From contig CM043949.1 in NCBI GenBank assembly GCA_014529385.2, forward strand, positions 106,494,554 through 106,558,553: 64,000 bases of DNA, read 5' to 3'. The notes under the pieces are model-generated. The model did not search any database, was not told where the DNA came from, and saw nothing but the letters and a program-made list of their open reading frames with translations. The stretch comes from Adiantum capillus-veneris (taxonomy: Eukaryota; Streptophyta; Polypodiopsida; Polypodiales; Pteridaceae). Both the position numbers and the translations under genes were made by a program. Position 1 is the stretch's first letter; each line of letters starts with the position of its first letter. Positions 10,991 to 22,520 of the stretch are shown piece by piece.

Positions 10991-11269
10991 ATGTAGTAAC
11001 ACCACACAATCAAACAATGCACATAAAATTGCATCCAGATGTGTAAGATCTAAAAGTCACATCCCAAAGCATCACTTATATGCACAAAAACAAGATGAAT
11101 TCTCTCTCAAATAGCACCACAATGTTCCATACATAGCCAAAGATGCAAATCGCATCACTCTCTACAATGTAGGAATCAAATTGCAAAACCTCGATATGTC
11201 GAGATTGTTGATAGGCTGCTGCAATAAGTTCAACACTCATAGTTTCAAAATTTTGATACAATCAACACA

Positions 11270-11640
11270 TTTGAAATGTGCCAAAACCCCAGGGTAGACT
11301 CCTAGATCACATATATCTGAGTCCGGGTGTGAGAGATATGCCAAAAACATCCGTTTTTGGCCCAAAAACACAGCATAAACTTGTTGTTGTTGCACCTGCT
11401 GTAACTTTGGTCGAAATTTTAGAAAATGGACATCACCATCATGTTTGGAATGTGCCAAAAGCCAATCTAGGCTCTTGGATCATATGCATCCGACTCTGTG
11501 TGACGCGGAGATATTCAAAAAACACTGTTTCGAGAGCCAAAAACAATAAAAACGAGATGCAACACTTCTTGTTCTTGTTCTTTCTCTGCAAAATTCAGCA
11601 ATGGATTGCTACAGCTCTATACAAGATGAATATACATTCC
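11270..11640. repeat. Diverged ~173-bp direct repeat
   Basis: Blocks beginning 'aatgtgccaaaa' at about 11273 and 11447 each continue with a related ~75-bp sequence ending in a run of Cs, Gs and As around 'cgtttttggcccaaaaaca' or its variant. No coding sense was found here. It may be the leader of the small copia remnant whose PBS is at 11755. The stretch 10991-11269 shows only weak minus-strand coding traces. Confidence 0.5.
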
Positions 11641-11754
11641 TAAGTTGGGATTAGACATCCTTGAGCTATATCCACCACCACCAAGCTCAAGCCGCCATAG
11701 CCGAGCTCCGTTGCTTTCGTCTCGCCGAGAAGTCATTCCATGCACGTCGTAAAA

Positions 11755-11766
11755 GCTCTGATACCA
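11755..11766 (-). other. Primer-binding site (tRNA-Met type), minus strand
   Basis: GCTCTGATACCA on the plus strand is the complement of TGGTATCAGAGC, the consensus initiator tRNA-Met site. It points to an element reading leftward with its 5' LTR just to the right. Confidence 0.8.
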
Positions 11767-11770
11767 CTTT

Positions 11771-11954
11771 TGAGTGCATGGATTCATGCATGCGTGCACG
11801 GTATAGTGCATGTGGGGAAGGGGAGAAGCAAGAGACCGGTGTGGGTGGAGCAACCTCTAGAAGTGACTCAAGAGAGTGAGGTGCTCCTTATTCTTATGTA
11901 TAGAAAGAATAAGGAAGTGTGTATACACAGTGGGCACGCGTCCAGACACTGACA
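11771..11954 (-). repeat. Short copia-type 5' LTR remnant (element D)
   Basis: On the minus strand the segment starts TGTCAGTGTC and ends ATGCACTCA four bases before the PBS. It carries an AATAAGG-rich R-like stretch around 11880-11915. Length about 184 bp. I found no second copy and no coding region for it, so the element is truncated. Confidence 0.55.
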
Positions 11955-14900
11955 TATTGCGCAAGCAAAAGGCGTACCACCTTTAACCCAACAAAAAAGA
12001 CAACACATCTTGAGTACGTCATAGATGAAGGGGCCACTGGCTATGAGTCAATTGGATCAAAGACTGATGAAAAAGGAGTGGAACTCCAACAGGTGGACCC
12101 AACCATTCAAGAAAGGAAGCCTGCATCTATATATGCTCAAAGCATAGAACAAATGGAAAGGAAGGTTAAGGAAGAGTAGGAGAGAAAATAATGGGCCAAG
12201 GAAGAACAAAAGCAGAAGTAAAGGGAGGCCGCCCAAGAAAGAAGGAAGATGGAACAACTTAGGAAAGAAGAACAAGCCCAAAGCTTGTCAGAGATGATGA
12301 GGGAAAAGACTAGAGAGTAGACTGGTCAGGTATGAAAGAGACTAGCTAAAGAGGAAACAGAGAGGGAGGAAGCTAAATGGACTAAGGTCCAAGAGAAACA
12401 TGAAGAGAGTGCCTCCTCTAAGGAATTAAGGACCAAAAGGAGACTTGACCACCATCAGACAACCACAACTACGTGGGAGGAATCTCTTGATCAGTCCCAT
12501 AAAGACAACGTGATAGAGGTAATGGAAAAGATTTATCAACAAGAGGAGCAGGCAAGACAAGAGGAAGGGCAACAACAAGAAACACATTAGCTAAAATACC
12601 AAGTCCAGTGCATAGCTCCTTGATCCATATGGAATACCAGACCATTGAACCAAAAATACATCTCAAGAAATCCACCCAATGCCAGGAGGAAATTAAGAAG
12701 GACGAGATCCCAACCTCACAACTCACTCATGAGGAAACATCTAAGGAGTTAATCAAGGACTTAATTGCCACTAGGTACAGTCTAGAGGAGGCCCATGCTG
12801 CAACAGAATGGCCAATATCGTTCATAAAAGAGCCTAGCTAGGAGCCAAAATCACAGGGATAGTTAGTAGGTCTAGATGATTAGTCAAAGGGCTTGCCAAA
12901 AATGCAAGAAAACCCTATGACGATTGATCAAGAACAAAGAGCTAAACATGAACAGGTATCAAGAGAAGTAGATCAGCCTAAAGGCTTGTTAAAAATGCAA
13001 GAAAACCTTGGGATGATTGGTGTATCTCTCTCATCAGAAGCACAAGACCAACATCAAATTTTATCAGCGATAGAAAAAATACAAGAAATGTGGAGAAGAC
13101 ATCATAAGGTAGGGTAAAACCTTTGCCCAAACACTCCCACAAAGACGCTCCACACAAGGACAACTAGAACAAGGAACTGCAATACCGTCTGAACCAACTA
13201 TCATGTTACCAAAAAGAGAAGATGTCAAGGAAACTATGGAATTAGCTCAAGCTACATCAAAAGGAGAAACAAAAGAAATCAACAATGACCGGCCCTACAA
13301 GAACCTATGCCAAATCTGGACAAGGCACCTATGATATCAAGGTTAGCTGATGAGATGAACAGAGAAATTATGCAGATAACCCTCAAATATAAGAAAGAAG
13401 AAAAAAAATGTTAATCTAAGTCTAGCAGTGGTGAGTATCAAGCAAGAATTGAACAAAAGAAAGGCTAAGAACAAAGAGTTGGTTGAGACCAACACCAACC
13501 TAGTGTAGGACCTACAAAGAAGAGATGATCAGATAGAACACATCAGTGGAGAGCTTGCAAAGTATAGCTCTATGAGAAAGAAGTGATGTCCAGGCAAGTG
13601 CAAGAAAGTATAGTCCAAAGTAACAAGCTGGCCCTATATAAAAAACAAAAGCAGTATCAACAAGCTCATCAAAATGCCAAGGAGTCTGCAAAACTGGCTT
13701 AGAAGCAAAGGGTATCTATTGAGGTGCTTAAAGGGCAGATAGCTAATTGAAACCAATAGCTAGAGGCATTCATAGACGACCCAATGCTTATCCCTATAAA
13801 CAGTAGTGAACAGACTGACTATTACAAGAAGCAGATGCAGACTTGTAGCATGCACTCAAAATCTCACAGACGACAAAGATGAAGGGCAAAACAAAGATGA
13901 AACAATCAAGATGTTGATGAAGGAAGTGGAGGAGCTGAGAAATCAGCTTTCAAAGATTGAACACATTCGAAACCTCCCTACTCGAGAGCAAGGACCCTTG
14001 GAAACATTGCCAAAATTTGAAAACTTAGAAGAAGAGACAAAACAAGAGCAAAAATAGCCTGAAGTCCTGGTAGATGTGGGTACTTCATCTTAACCACAAA
14101 AAATACCGCTAGAGTACTCATATCTACCGGAGGAGCACTGCAAAGTGACAAAGGAAGTTGTGGCCATGAACCTCCTCTACGAAAACCATTTGTCAAAATC
14201 AGATCTGTTAAAATATATCACTCCAGAGCAGTTACGAGAGGAGGTTCCTAAACTAGAACTTCCCTACCCGCTACTCAATTGGCTGACAAAAAAAGATAAA
14301 AAGGAGCTATTTCCATCAATTTTGCCTGATACCAAGGGTAGCTATAAGAATGCAGATTTATTAGAGTGGACCACATAAAAGATCAAAGAGGTGAGACCGG
14401 AATGGGAACAAATTCATGGGGGAGAACAAACAAGCAGCAAACGGTAAACTCCTTTGCTCCAACCCACCTTTAGATCAACCCCACATATTGCCCAATCATC
14501 AGGATAAGAAGGTGGGATGACTTTGAGCAGCTGCTTGTTTCACACCCTACATGGCTCAACTACCCGGTCTTCCCCAAACCAAGAGAGGAACCTTGACTCG
14601 CATACATGAGGAAGGCAATCAAACAAATGATCAGCCTAGTTCGAGAGAAACCAGACATTGCCTGCGAAATGATGTTGAAAATTTGCTATATGCTCTCCGC
14701 TTGTATCAATACATTTAGGAATACAGAGGCCACAAAAGTTAAATGGACTTCATTCTTGGAGGGGTACAAAGGTCTCATTTTCAATCAATGATACCCCCAA
14801 GATGAAGGTCATCTATCTACAACTTATTTTTCAGGATCATGTTCCTCCCAAGACACTACATGCACACTTTTGAGAAATTCTTCTACACAAGCTACTTTGA

Positions 14901-15030
14901 GATCAACTCCACGATCTTCATGCCCAAATGCAAGGATCTATGGCTAAGGTTTGTAGCCTATACCCTCCATGAACACGAAAACCCACTAACAAGAATCTAC
15001 AAGCCTCAGGAGAAGGATCAAGTGTAGAAG
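11955..15030 (+). pseudogene. Decayed, unrecognised coiled-coil coding region
   Basis: The plus strand reads as a long Glu/Lys/Gln/Arg-rich protein with heptad-like stretches, for example AAQERRKMEQLRKEEQAQ, interrupted by many stops, mostly TAG or TAA where CAG or CAA is expected. From about 14145 the composition becomes globular, with motifs such as LPYPLLNWLTKKDKKELF, DIACEMMLKICYMLSACI and MPKCKDLWLRFVAYTLHE. Frames shift several times. I do not recognise the family. Its place ahead of an integrase tail suggests an ORF1 or gag of an old LTR element, but a captured host gene cannot be excluded. Confidence 0.45.
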
Positions 15031-15054
15031 GATCAAGTGATACGTTCTCGACAA

Positions 15055-15340
15055 CAAAACTTGCAAAAGACTAGAGGCCCATAATGTCAATTTTCATATC
15101 ATTTCGAGCTCATTTGACACCTTAACGACCATTAGAGTGGGAGATAGACTGCATAGGAGACTTAGGCATTTTCCACTTAGTTGCTTCATGACTTGAGAGT
15201 GACACCTTTCTTCTCAATGTGTTGTTGTCAGACATTGCATTTAACGTTTCCATACACTAGTTGAGCCAGCTACGTCCTCCAATTGACATATTTCATGTTG
15301 GTTTGAGCTCTTGCTAGGCTACTCCGTCCGATTGCGGCAG
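15055..15340 (+). repeat. LTR-like fragment resembling 19140-19416
   Basis: The sequence contains 'catttcgagctcatttgaca', as in 19178 onward, and ends near 15340 with a GCGGCAGTCCGCCAACA stretch. That ending resembles the LTR end reconstructed from 19416 and 10224-10245. Similarity is partial, so this is a tentative LTR fragment with no gene in it. Confidence 0.35.
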
Positions 15341-15644
15341 TCCGCCAACAACTGCCAATGAAATTTTACTTCCAATACTCCGAGTCGCACATGACCTAGA
15401 GTGGATGGGTCATGAACTATCTGAATGATTGGAAAATCTTGAGCAATTAGATGAGCAAAGGCTAGCTTCCATTACACACATCTATGCTGAAAAGAGAAAG
15501 TAGAAACAATTCTTTGACTTTCACTTGTTTACTAAAATTTTCTAACAAGGAGATGTATTGGTCTATTCCTTGAAACAACACATCCCAACATTCAAGAAGA
15601 GGGGACAAGGTCTGTTTGTGATTAAACCAATACAGTAAGCTACA
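15340..15644 (+). pseudogene. Ty3 integrase C-terminal fragment (element E)
   Basis: Plus-strand reading gives ANEILLPILRVAHDLEWMG, then LENLEQLDEQRLASITHIYAEKR and QGDVLVYSLKQHIPTFKKRG. This is the helical linker plus the GDxVLVY strand of the Ty3 integrase C-terminal domain. Three stops occur. The catalytic core and RT are missing, so a large deletion or recombination separates it from the coding stretch upstream. The fragment is broken at 15650 by a solo LTR. Confidence 0.6.
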
Positions 15645-15649
15645 ACACT

Positions 15650-17224
15650 TGTCATAATAATCAATATCTAATTCTCCTAAATGATTTTCTCATATTAAAC
15701 TGATCATTTAATGTGGGGAAGGCCAGGGGAGAAAAAGCTAGAATATTGGTTAAGCTAGCAGACCGGCCACAGTAGGGATCCAAAGGAGGGAAAATAGGGA
15801 TCCAAAGGGGGGGCCATCTGCAAAAGATCCATGTGCAACAATGGGCTAAAAAGACCCTAAGGTTCAGCCCATTAAGACTTCCAAAATGCTAAGGTTCCAA
15901 AATTCAAAGGTTGTGTCCAAAGGTCAACCCTAGGGAAAATTGGATGCTTTGTGTGTGCCCTAAAAGTCTTTGCACATCCCTACATGGGAGGGGGTGAGCC
16001 CTAAAGGAAGGGGATGAGAGAGAAAGCCACACACACACACACAGGCTCCCTTTACACAAAGGGAATGAGGGACACATGTCAGCTCCCTAGGCCAGATGCC
16101 CACAAGGTGTGCCCAATTTCTATTGGATGACCCTTGAAGTGGACCAATGAGAATTAAGCTAGAGTAAATCTAGTTTAATTAATTTAAAAACATTTAATAA
16201 AAGAAACCAATGAGAATTAAGTCTCCTAGAAGACTATTGGGCAGTCTCCCAAGGGGTCCAATGAGCATTCAAGAGCCCCATGGCTTGCCTGATTCCTATT
16301 GGCCAGGAGGCAAAGGGGTCCAATAAGAGTTTAGTTTAATTATTTAATTACCTAAAGCTCTCACAAAAGGGGAAAGGGGGACACATGTCAGAAGGCTATC
16401 ACTTATGCTGTTTAATTGTAATTGGCTTGACTTGGGGAGGGCCAATGAGGCTTCAGCAAGAGCAATTAGCAAGAGGGCTCGCCCAAGAGAGAGAGGGGGC
16501 TGATTTTTGCAAGGCATTATCACACACACACTCACACAAGCTCATGTGTGAAGAAAGAGAAGACTATCTCTTCCCAAGCTTTAATGGAGAACTCATCACC
16601 TACTCCAGGCTGGTAAGATAGAAGCCTACATCAACACTCTCTTGGCATGTGGATGCAAATCCAACCAAGAGCCAAGCTTCAATGCATGTTCATCTCCTCT
16701 ACCAAGCTAAGCTATGCTATATATGAGTGATCATGTGAGGAGATGTACATCTTTCTCGTAAGATACTCCTTCTTCCTCTCAATCTACTCTCATACCCTGC
16801 TAGCTCTCACCATCTTCGAAGGTGTGTGAGGTCTTGGGTCTGAGAACGGGGATAATTCAAGTTGTGTTTGTTAAGTGTTTTGCTTAGTGCATGAAGTTTC
16901 CATCTTCATTGCACTAGCTAGTCTTGAAGGAACACAAAGAATTGTATTGTACAATGTCTCTCTTGATGGGAGAAACCATAATACAAAGCCTTTTGGAGGG
17001 GGGACCGGCTCCATGAAAATCCGGTCCTCAACTGTTGTCAATAGCTTAATCTCTCTCTCTTTTGAAAGTATTGTCGATGCTATCTAACTAGGTGTTATGC
17101 TTTTTGTTGCTCTCTCCACCCAAGCACTCTTGTAATTCTCATTAGGAATCTATTCTAATGAAATGCCCACTATGTTCATGCTAATTTCCGCTACTCATAA
17201 GTTATTAGGCCATTAAATGTTACA
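15650..17224 (+). mobile_element. Solo LTR S1 (1575 bp) with ACACT duplications
   Basis: Starts TGTCATAA and ends GTTACA. ACACT lies on both sides (15645-15649 and 17225-17229). It aligns in reverse with 45405-47040. A TATATATG at about 16715 may be its TATA box, giving the plus orientation used here. No interior sequence is present, as expected after recombination between two LTRs. It holds no ORF that is conserved in the other copy. Confidence 0.9.
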
Positions 17225-18491
17225 ACACTTACATGGAGGGCAATACCCAACCCTTGGAGTATTGTAGAACTAAAGTGAAGGCGTATCACAAGGAGTTTAC
17301 TCCAACCTTGGGAATGATCGACCTTATTATTTTTATGCATTGTATACATTTAATTGCATTTTAGATGAGCACATGAACAAGGACATGATACTATGAGAAA
17401 TGTATAAAGTTGTTCAAGATTAGGACACCATGGTTTTAGAGCTTGCACTTAAAGGTGGACATTTGAAAGAGGACTAAAAGGCTAACCTACGAGCTTCAAA
17501 GTAAAAAACATTGTGTCACAACACCATATCTATCTCAAGTGCTTGACACAAGATCAATCCTCATCGAATTGGCATGTAAGGAACTAGGCAATATTGGGTA
17601 CCAAAGACCCAACTTCAGTCAAATTCTAACTATACATGGGTGTCCAAGAACCAATCCAAAAACAAACCAAGTACCTGTAAATCTCAAGAAACTATGAAAC
17701 CAAGGACTCAAGGAGCAAGAAGAAAGTTCAAACACCTAAGACCAAATGGGTTTGGAAGCTAAAAGACTAGAATGAAGCAAAAAGACCAATCAAGCTAATA
17801 TATAAGTGGGTGCCAAAGCTTCAATATTCATCACTCCCACCATCACACCAATCAAGATAATATATAAGTGGGTGGGGTGTGTGCCAAAGCTTCAATAGTC
17901 ATTAGTCCCACCATCAAAGCAACAACCAATCCCTCCAAAGATTGATAAATCATACGAAGATGGTTGTTCACAAATGACTATCAAGGAATGCGATTGATTG
18001 CTTCAAGATCTTCTATCTAAGAGAAAAAGAGAAAATTAGAACAACATCCTCAACATCAGAAACCCTACACTTGACATCAAAAGCAAAGTAGAGCCAATAT
18101 TGGCTATGCATAGACACAGCTTTTCAACCCATGCACTATCTGGGCTACACACTATCATCCATAAAAATTGCTAGAAAAAGGTCAACATCTAAAAAGTTTA
18201 TATATTAAGGTGTGATTTTTTTTTTGCAAAATCCATTCAAAGTACAAAGAATGGGGAACATGTATAGTAAGATTAAAATAAGAAATAGATAGCGAACAAG
18301 CTCAGATTGATGAACAAAAGATGCAACAAGGATTAAAATGTTATAATGAACCACCATGTCAAATTTGACCCAATTTTGAAGCCTAAATTAGGTTCATAAT
18401 GCGTGATTTTGCAAAATCATCAAGAACGGGTTAATCAAAGTCCAAATGGAGAAAGTTTTGAAAAAAAAGAATTTATGATTTATTGAGACTA
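17225..18491 (+). pseudogene. 3' region of element E with WVPK-type remnants
   Basis: The sequence resumes after the solo LTR. Around 17735-17900 the plus strand encodes KTKWVWKL and then IYKWVPKLQ, followed by a partial duplicate of the KW segment, resembling the WVPK module after integrase in elements F and H. The rest, to a purine tract at 18492-18500 (ATTGGGGGA), is stop-rich and shows no other gene. Confidence 0.45.
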
Positions 18492-18500
18492 ATTGGGGGA

Positions 18501-19416
18501 TATGAGAGTGTTAGCAAAAGTACCAAACAAGAATCCTCCTAGTCGGCTACACTACCACAAAGCCATGATTCTGATATACTCACATTATTTTTTCAAAAAA
18601 GCTTTGTATAAAAGAGGAGTCATAATTATTGAGCCACATTTCTTTAAACTTGAAATTGTAATTCTTTTGTCGTGAACCAAAAAGCCTTGTAAGCCGGCCA
18701 TTGGCCAAATGAGAAGCCCTAGGTATAAGGTTGAAGTTATATAGTTTAAATAGAACCCTTGTATCATTATCTAAAGTCTTTGAAGAGCTTTGTATGTACG
18801 AATGGGAGCAACAACTCAGTAGCACCTTGTAATCCATTTTTCTAAAGCTTTAGTAATCAAAATTCAATTTCAAAAAGTGCATCATGTACGTCGTCTCTTG
18901 CTCTTTCATTTAAGTGTGATTATTGTCAATTTTGTTGTGGTTCATGACTTTGTATTTGTGAGCTAAATCTGTAGTTTTTAGTTTAAAAATGGTGGGTTTT
19001 TAACATTTTTACCTTAGGAGAGTGTTCGTAGACCATAGGAAAACCTTTCTAGATAATTTTGTTATAATTTTGAGGAAATGGACTATGTAGGATCATGATT
19101 TTGGTACCATGTACAATGACCTCAAGACATTGTAGGATAGTGCCCTTAGGCCTATATACCTCCTTTTAAAGTTTTGTTGCATTTCGAGTTCGTTTGGTCG
19201 ACGAAATGACGTGATGACCTAAAGAAGCGATAGGAGATATTGGTAGATTTTTTAGAGTGAAGAGTGATAGATTTAATAGTTCTGATGATAGCTTAGTTCC
19301 ATAGGTTCACTTCTTGAGATTGACACCCACAAAGGGTCTCCATGTCCCATCCGAGTCGCTTCCCTGAGTATTGATGTCTTGTTAGTGCCAGACAGTTATC
19401 TTGTAGACGTGCGATC
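18501..19416 (+). repeat. Ty3 LTR, plus strand, interrupted by copia element C
   Basis: It follows a purine tract directly and starts TATGAGAG, probably a decayed TG. It has TATAAAAG at 18607-18614 and runs to CGATC, where the copia 5' LTR begins. The missing end is proposed to be the 22-bp stub at 10224-10245 on the minus strand. No gene. Confidence 0.5.
18607..18614 (+). promoter_or_regulatory. Candidate TATA box in the 18501 LTR
   Basis: TATAAAAG lies about 106 bp into the LTR, a usual distance for a Ty3 LTR promoter. Only the motif supports it. Confidence 0.45.
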
Positions 19417-19565
19417 TGTTGGAGCTATATATGGCTCACTCTACTCAACTTGGTCTCACCTATATATATGTATATTGTCCTTAATATGAATTAGTCTTTG
19501 GGAGCGTACATGGTGTGTCTCTTGTATCGTCTCTCTCCCTCTCTCTTTCTCTCTACATCTCAACA
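19417..19565 (+). repeat. Copia 5' LTR (element C), plus strand
   Basis: Starts TGTTGGAGCTATATATGG and ends ATCTCAACA (149 bp). It is the same family as 10246-10431 on the other strand but lacks the long AG run. It is followed at 19566 by TGATATCAAAGCGTG, a one-base variant of the tRNA-Met PBS. The outer flank at 19412-19416 is CGATC. Confidence 0.88.
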
Positions 19566-19580
19566 TGATATCAAAGCGTG
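19566..19580 (+). other. Primer-binding site of copia element C
   Basis: TGATATCAAAGCG abuts the LTR end; the consensus is TGGTATCAGAGC. The interval 19581-20340 is leader sequence with no credible gene. Confidence 0.75.
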
Positions 19581-20339
19581 AACGATCAATTTGCTTATAA
19601 GATTCATAATTGCTGTAAATTTTATTTTTGAGGAACGATTCTTGTTAACCAGGATTGTTTTGTGTTAAGAGGAGTATAATTAGTGTCTTGTGTAGCAGTT
19701 ATTGCTAATCGATGTGGTGAATTCCTGATTACATTTACTTGTTGACTTGTATTTTGACACACTCAACTTCATCTCAAGTTTTGAGAATCTTCTGCTCAAA
19801 ATTTGGACAAACAAGAAATTGCAATGGAGCATAGCACAATGGTGCAATGGTGCTTTTGTATAAAACTTGTTTGTCTACTCGCGCTCTTCAATTTGAGTCC
19901 TGGGTTGTATCAAACGAAGTTCGTAGCAAAATGTTATGCTGATTTTACTACAATCAAGCTTGATGTCGATTTTGTCTTCATGAAGCATCTACAAGCGTTT
20001 TGCTATTTTATCATCAAATTTTAAAAAAAAACTTAGCATTTTACTATTCTTATTGTGGCCACCAATCTTGAGTCTCTATTTTGCGGACTCTTTTATTATT
20101 GTCGTCTCCTTTTTCCTGCTCTTTGGGGTGCTACCTCTCATCATCTTTGGACGTTTATTGAGAATTCTTATTTTATTTATTATCGACAAAGTACAACCGT
20201 GATATTTCTCTCTCGTCCTCAGTTGCGGCCTTTATCACATATAGTGTACATATTTTATGATCTTGTCTTATACGTCTTCTTACAACTGGATATGGCCATG
20301 ACTATTCTCATACAATTTTCCTTCTGGCTAGCGTTTTGT

Positions 20340-21230
20340 TCCTCCTTTGCAAGGACAAGAATTTCTTGGTTGGAAAGCAAAGATGCTGTTAATTCTTGAA
20401 GGTGATGAACTCTCTGACGTTTTTATTGGAAATCATGTATGTCTCTCTTAGCCTGTTTATCCAGATCATGGCATCGTTCTTATCATTGAAGGGCCTGCAT
20501 TTGAAGACTGACATCTTGTGTATATATATTGGCAATGACATGATAAAGCAGCTCTTTGGTATATTATTTTTTCTCTTATTGATTCTCTTTTGCTTGATGT
20601 GTATGAACTTCCTACTTCCCACGACGTATGGAAGTACCTTAGTTCAGAAGATATCTATTACGAAAATACTTTATGTGAGAGGTTTTCTTACCAAGATACA
20701 ATATGAAGCAGGTACTGCTATGATGGGACATATTGAGTCTTTCAAATCTATTATTAATCAACTTGCTACTACCGACGATCTTGTTCCACAAAAACATCTA
20801 TTTACACTTCTCCTTGATACAGTGAAGGACTCTTCCTATGATAACATCGTTACCATTCTTTCTAATAAAGACGGTCTGGATTTTGATCAAACTTGCATAT
20901 CTTTAGTTGAATACTCTCAACATCAAGAACAACATAATACTAGTCATTATGTAGCTATGATTTCACAAGAGGATATTGAGTCACAACAGTTGGAACGTGC
21001 TTTTTATATTCAAAGGTGTTCATTTTAATTATGAAACCGCAGACTCTGGTCTGCATGGTAATAGTTTCTCTTGTCTCAAATTTCCTAGCAAACAATGTTC
21101 TTTTTGCAACAAAAAATGGATATACTGAGGATGATTGTTGGGCATGTCAATATGATGAAGAACACAATATTACCTTTAAACAACCATGCTTATCTAGAGA
21201 TTCTTCTTCTTGTTGTGATTATTTTGGATG
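20340..21230 (+). pseudogene. Copia gag (element C)
   Basis: Plus-strand gag with the helical segment TKIQYEAGTAMMGHIESFKS, then VPQKHLFTLLLDTVKDSSYD. Around 21085-21140 it has a broken CCHC knuckle (CSFCNKK in one frame, YTEDDCW in the next). The N-terminal part (20340-20640) is frame-shifted. A 110-bp tandem duplication follows at 21189. Gag packages the element RNA; this one cannot be translated through. Confidence 0.75.
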
Positions 21231-21408
21231 ATTTGATCATCCCACTTACATGTGCTTTAAGCATCGATTTGACACAAATTGCAATAGAGCATAAACTGCT
21301 TATCTAGAGATTCTTCTTCTTGTTGTGATTATTTTGGATGATTTAATCATCCCACTTCCATGTGCTTTAAGCATCAATTCAACACAAAGTGCAATAGAGC
21401 ATGTACTG
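21189..21408. repeat. 110-bp tandem duplication in copia gag-protease region
   Basis: Units 21189-21298 and 21299-21408 both start 'cttatctagagattcttctt' and differ at only a handful of positions, so the duplication is younger than the element. Confidence 0.92.
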
Positions 21409-21599
21409 ATGAACATAATGATTATATTGTACTAGAAACAAGTTGTGTTAATTTGTGTTCGGTTTCTCCAGATAGAATACTTTATATATGTGATGGTTCA
21501 CTTTTATTATTGATTTTGGTGCTATAGGAAACATGACATATTAATCTAAGTGGCTACATAACTATCATCTCAAGCGTGTTGTTTATCTTGCCGATGATA

Positions 21600-22520
21600 T
21601 GACTTGTCAAGTAAAGGATATTGAAGATTTACATCTAGGTACCTTACCTTCCTCCAAATCGAGTTTTGTGAGGAGTGCTACTTGTTTTAGATCTTCAACG
21701 TAATCTTTTTTCAATAGCCAGACTAGTTGATCTTAGTCTATTTGCTATATTTTATCATACCAAATGTCATATTGAGAAAGGTGGACATACTATTGCGACT
21801 GCTTCTCAAAATGGTAATCTGTTTGAACACTCTCTCAATGATGTTGTAGCAAATGTTGTTACTGCTCCAGGTGATCGTGACTGCAAGATATGTCATCACC
21901 GCTTTGCTCATGCTAATTCCTCAAAAATCCTTGATCTTCATCATCTCGTGATCTTGTTCATGGCATGGATCTTAAAGCTCATCCTTGAATGGAAGTCTGT
22001 GAGTTTTTTCCTCTTGGAAAACACAATCGCAAACCCTTTCTTCTCTCAAACATAGCTCATTCTCATGATATATTGGATCCTGTAGATACTGATATATGTG
22101 GACCCCTCCCTTCATCGAGATCACAGCATCGTTACTTCATTACAGTTATTGATGATTACTCATGGTATACCACTGTTTTTTTGCTTAAATAAAAATCTTA
22201 GGCCTTATTTGTTTTCAAATAATTTCAAAAGACTACAAAATTTCAAATTGGTCATTGTCTCAAGAAACTTCACAATGACAATGTAGGCGAATATGTTTCT
22301 TGAGAGTGTGTGAGTTACTGTGCTAACAATGGTATTCATCATGAATACACTATTCCATATTCACCTTAACAAAACAGGATTGTTGAATGAAAGAATTGCA
22401 CTATTCTCAATGATGTAAAATTTATGTTGATTCATTCTAGATTATCTCATGTTTTCTGGGCTGAAGCTACTTTGATAGTAGTATTTGTTCAAAATCATCT
22501 TCCTACTACTACTCCTTTTG
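21600..22520 (+). pseudogene. Copia pre-integrase and integrase (element C)
   Basis: Motifs in order are LDLQRNLFSIARLVD, then CKICHHRFAHANSSKIL (the pre-integrase zinc region) and DICGPLPSSRS with VIDDYSWYTTVFL (first catalytic Asp region). They are followed by DNVGEY and a decayed PYSP-QN-VE motif (second Asp and Glu region), then FWAEATLIVV. Four or more stops and frame changes. The coding sense stops abruptly near 22520 (motif TTTPFGK), where the strand of the pol sequence switches. Confidence 0.85.

Noticed and set aside
10246..11954. 10246-10431 and 11771-11954 as the two LTRs of one minus-strand copia
   Set aside because: The two sequences do not align: termini TGTTGGAGC and TGTCAGTGTC, with different bodies.
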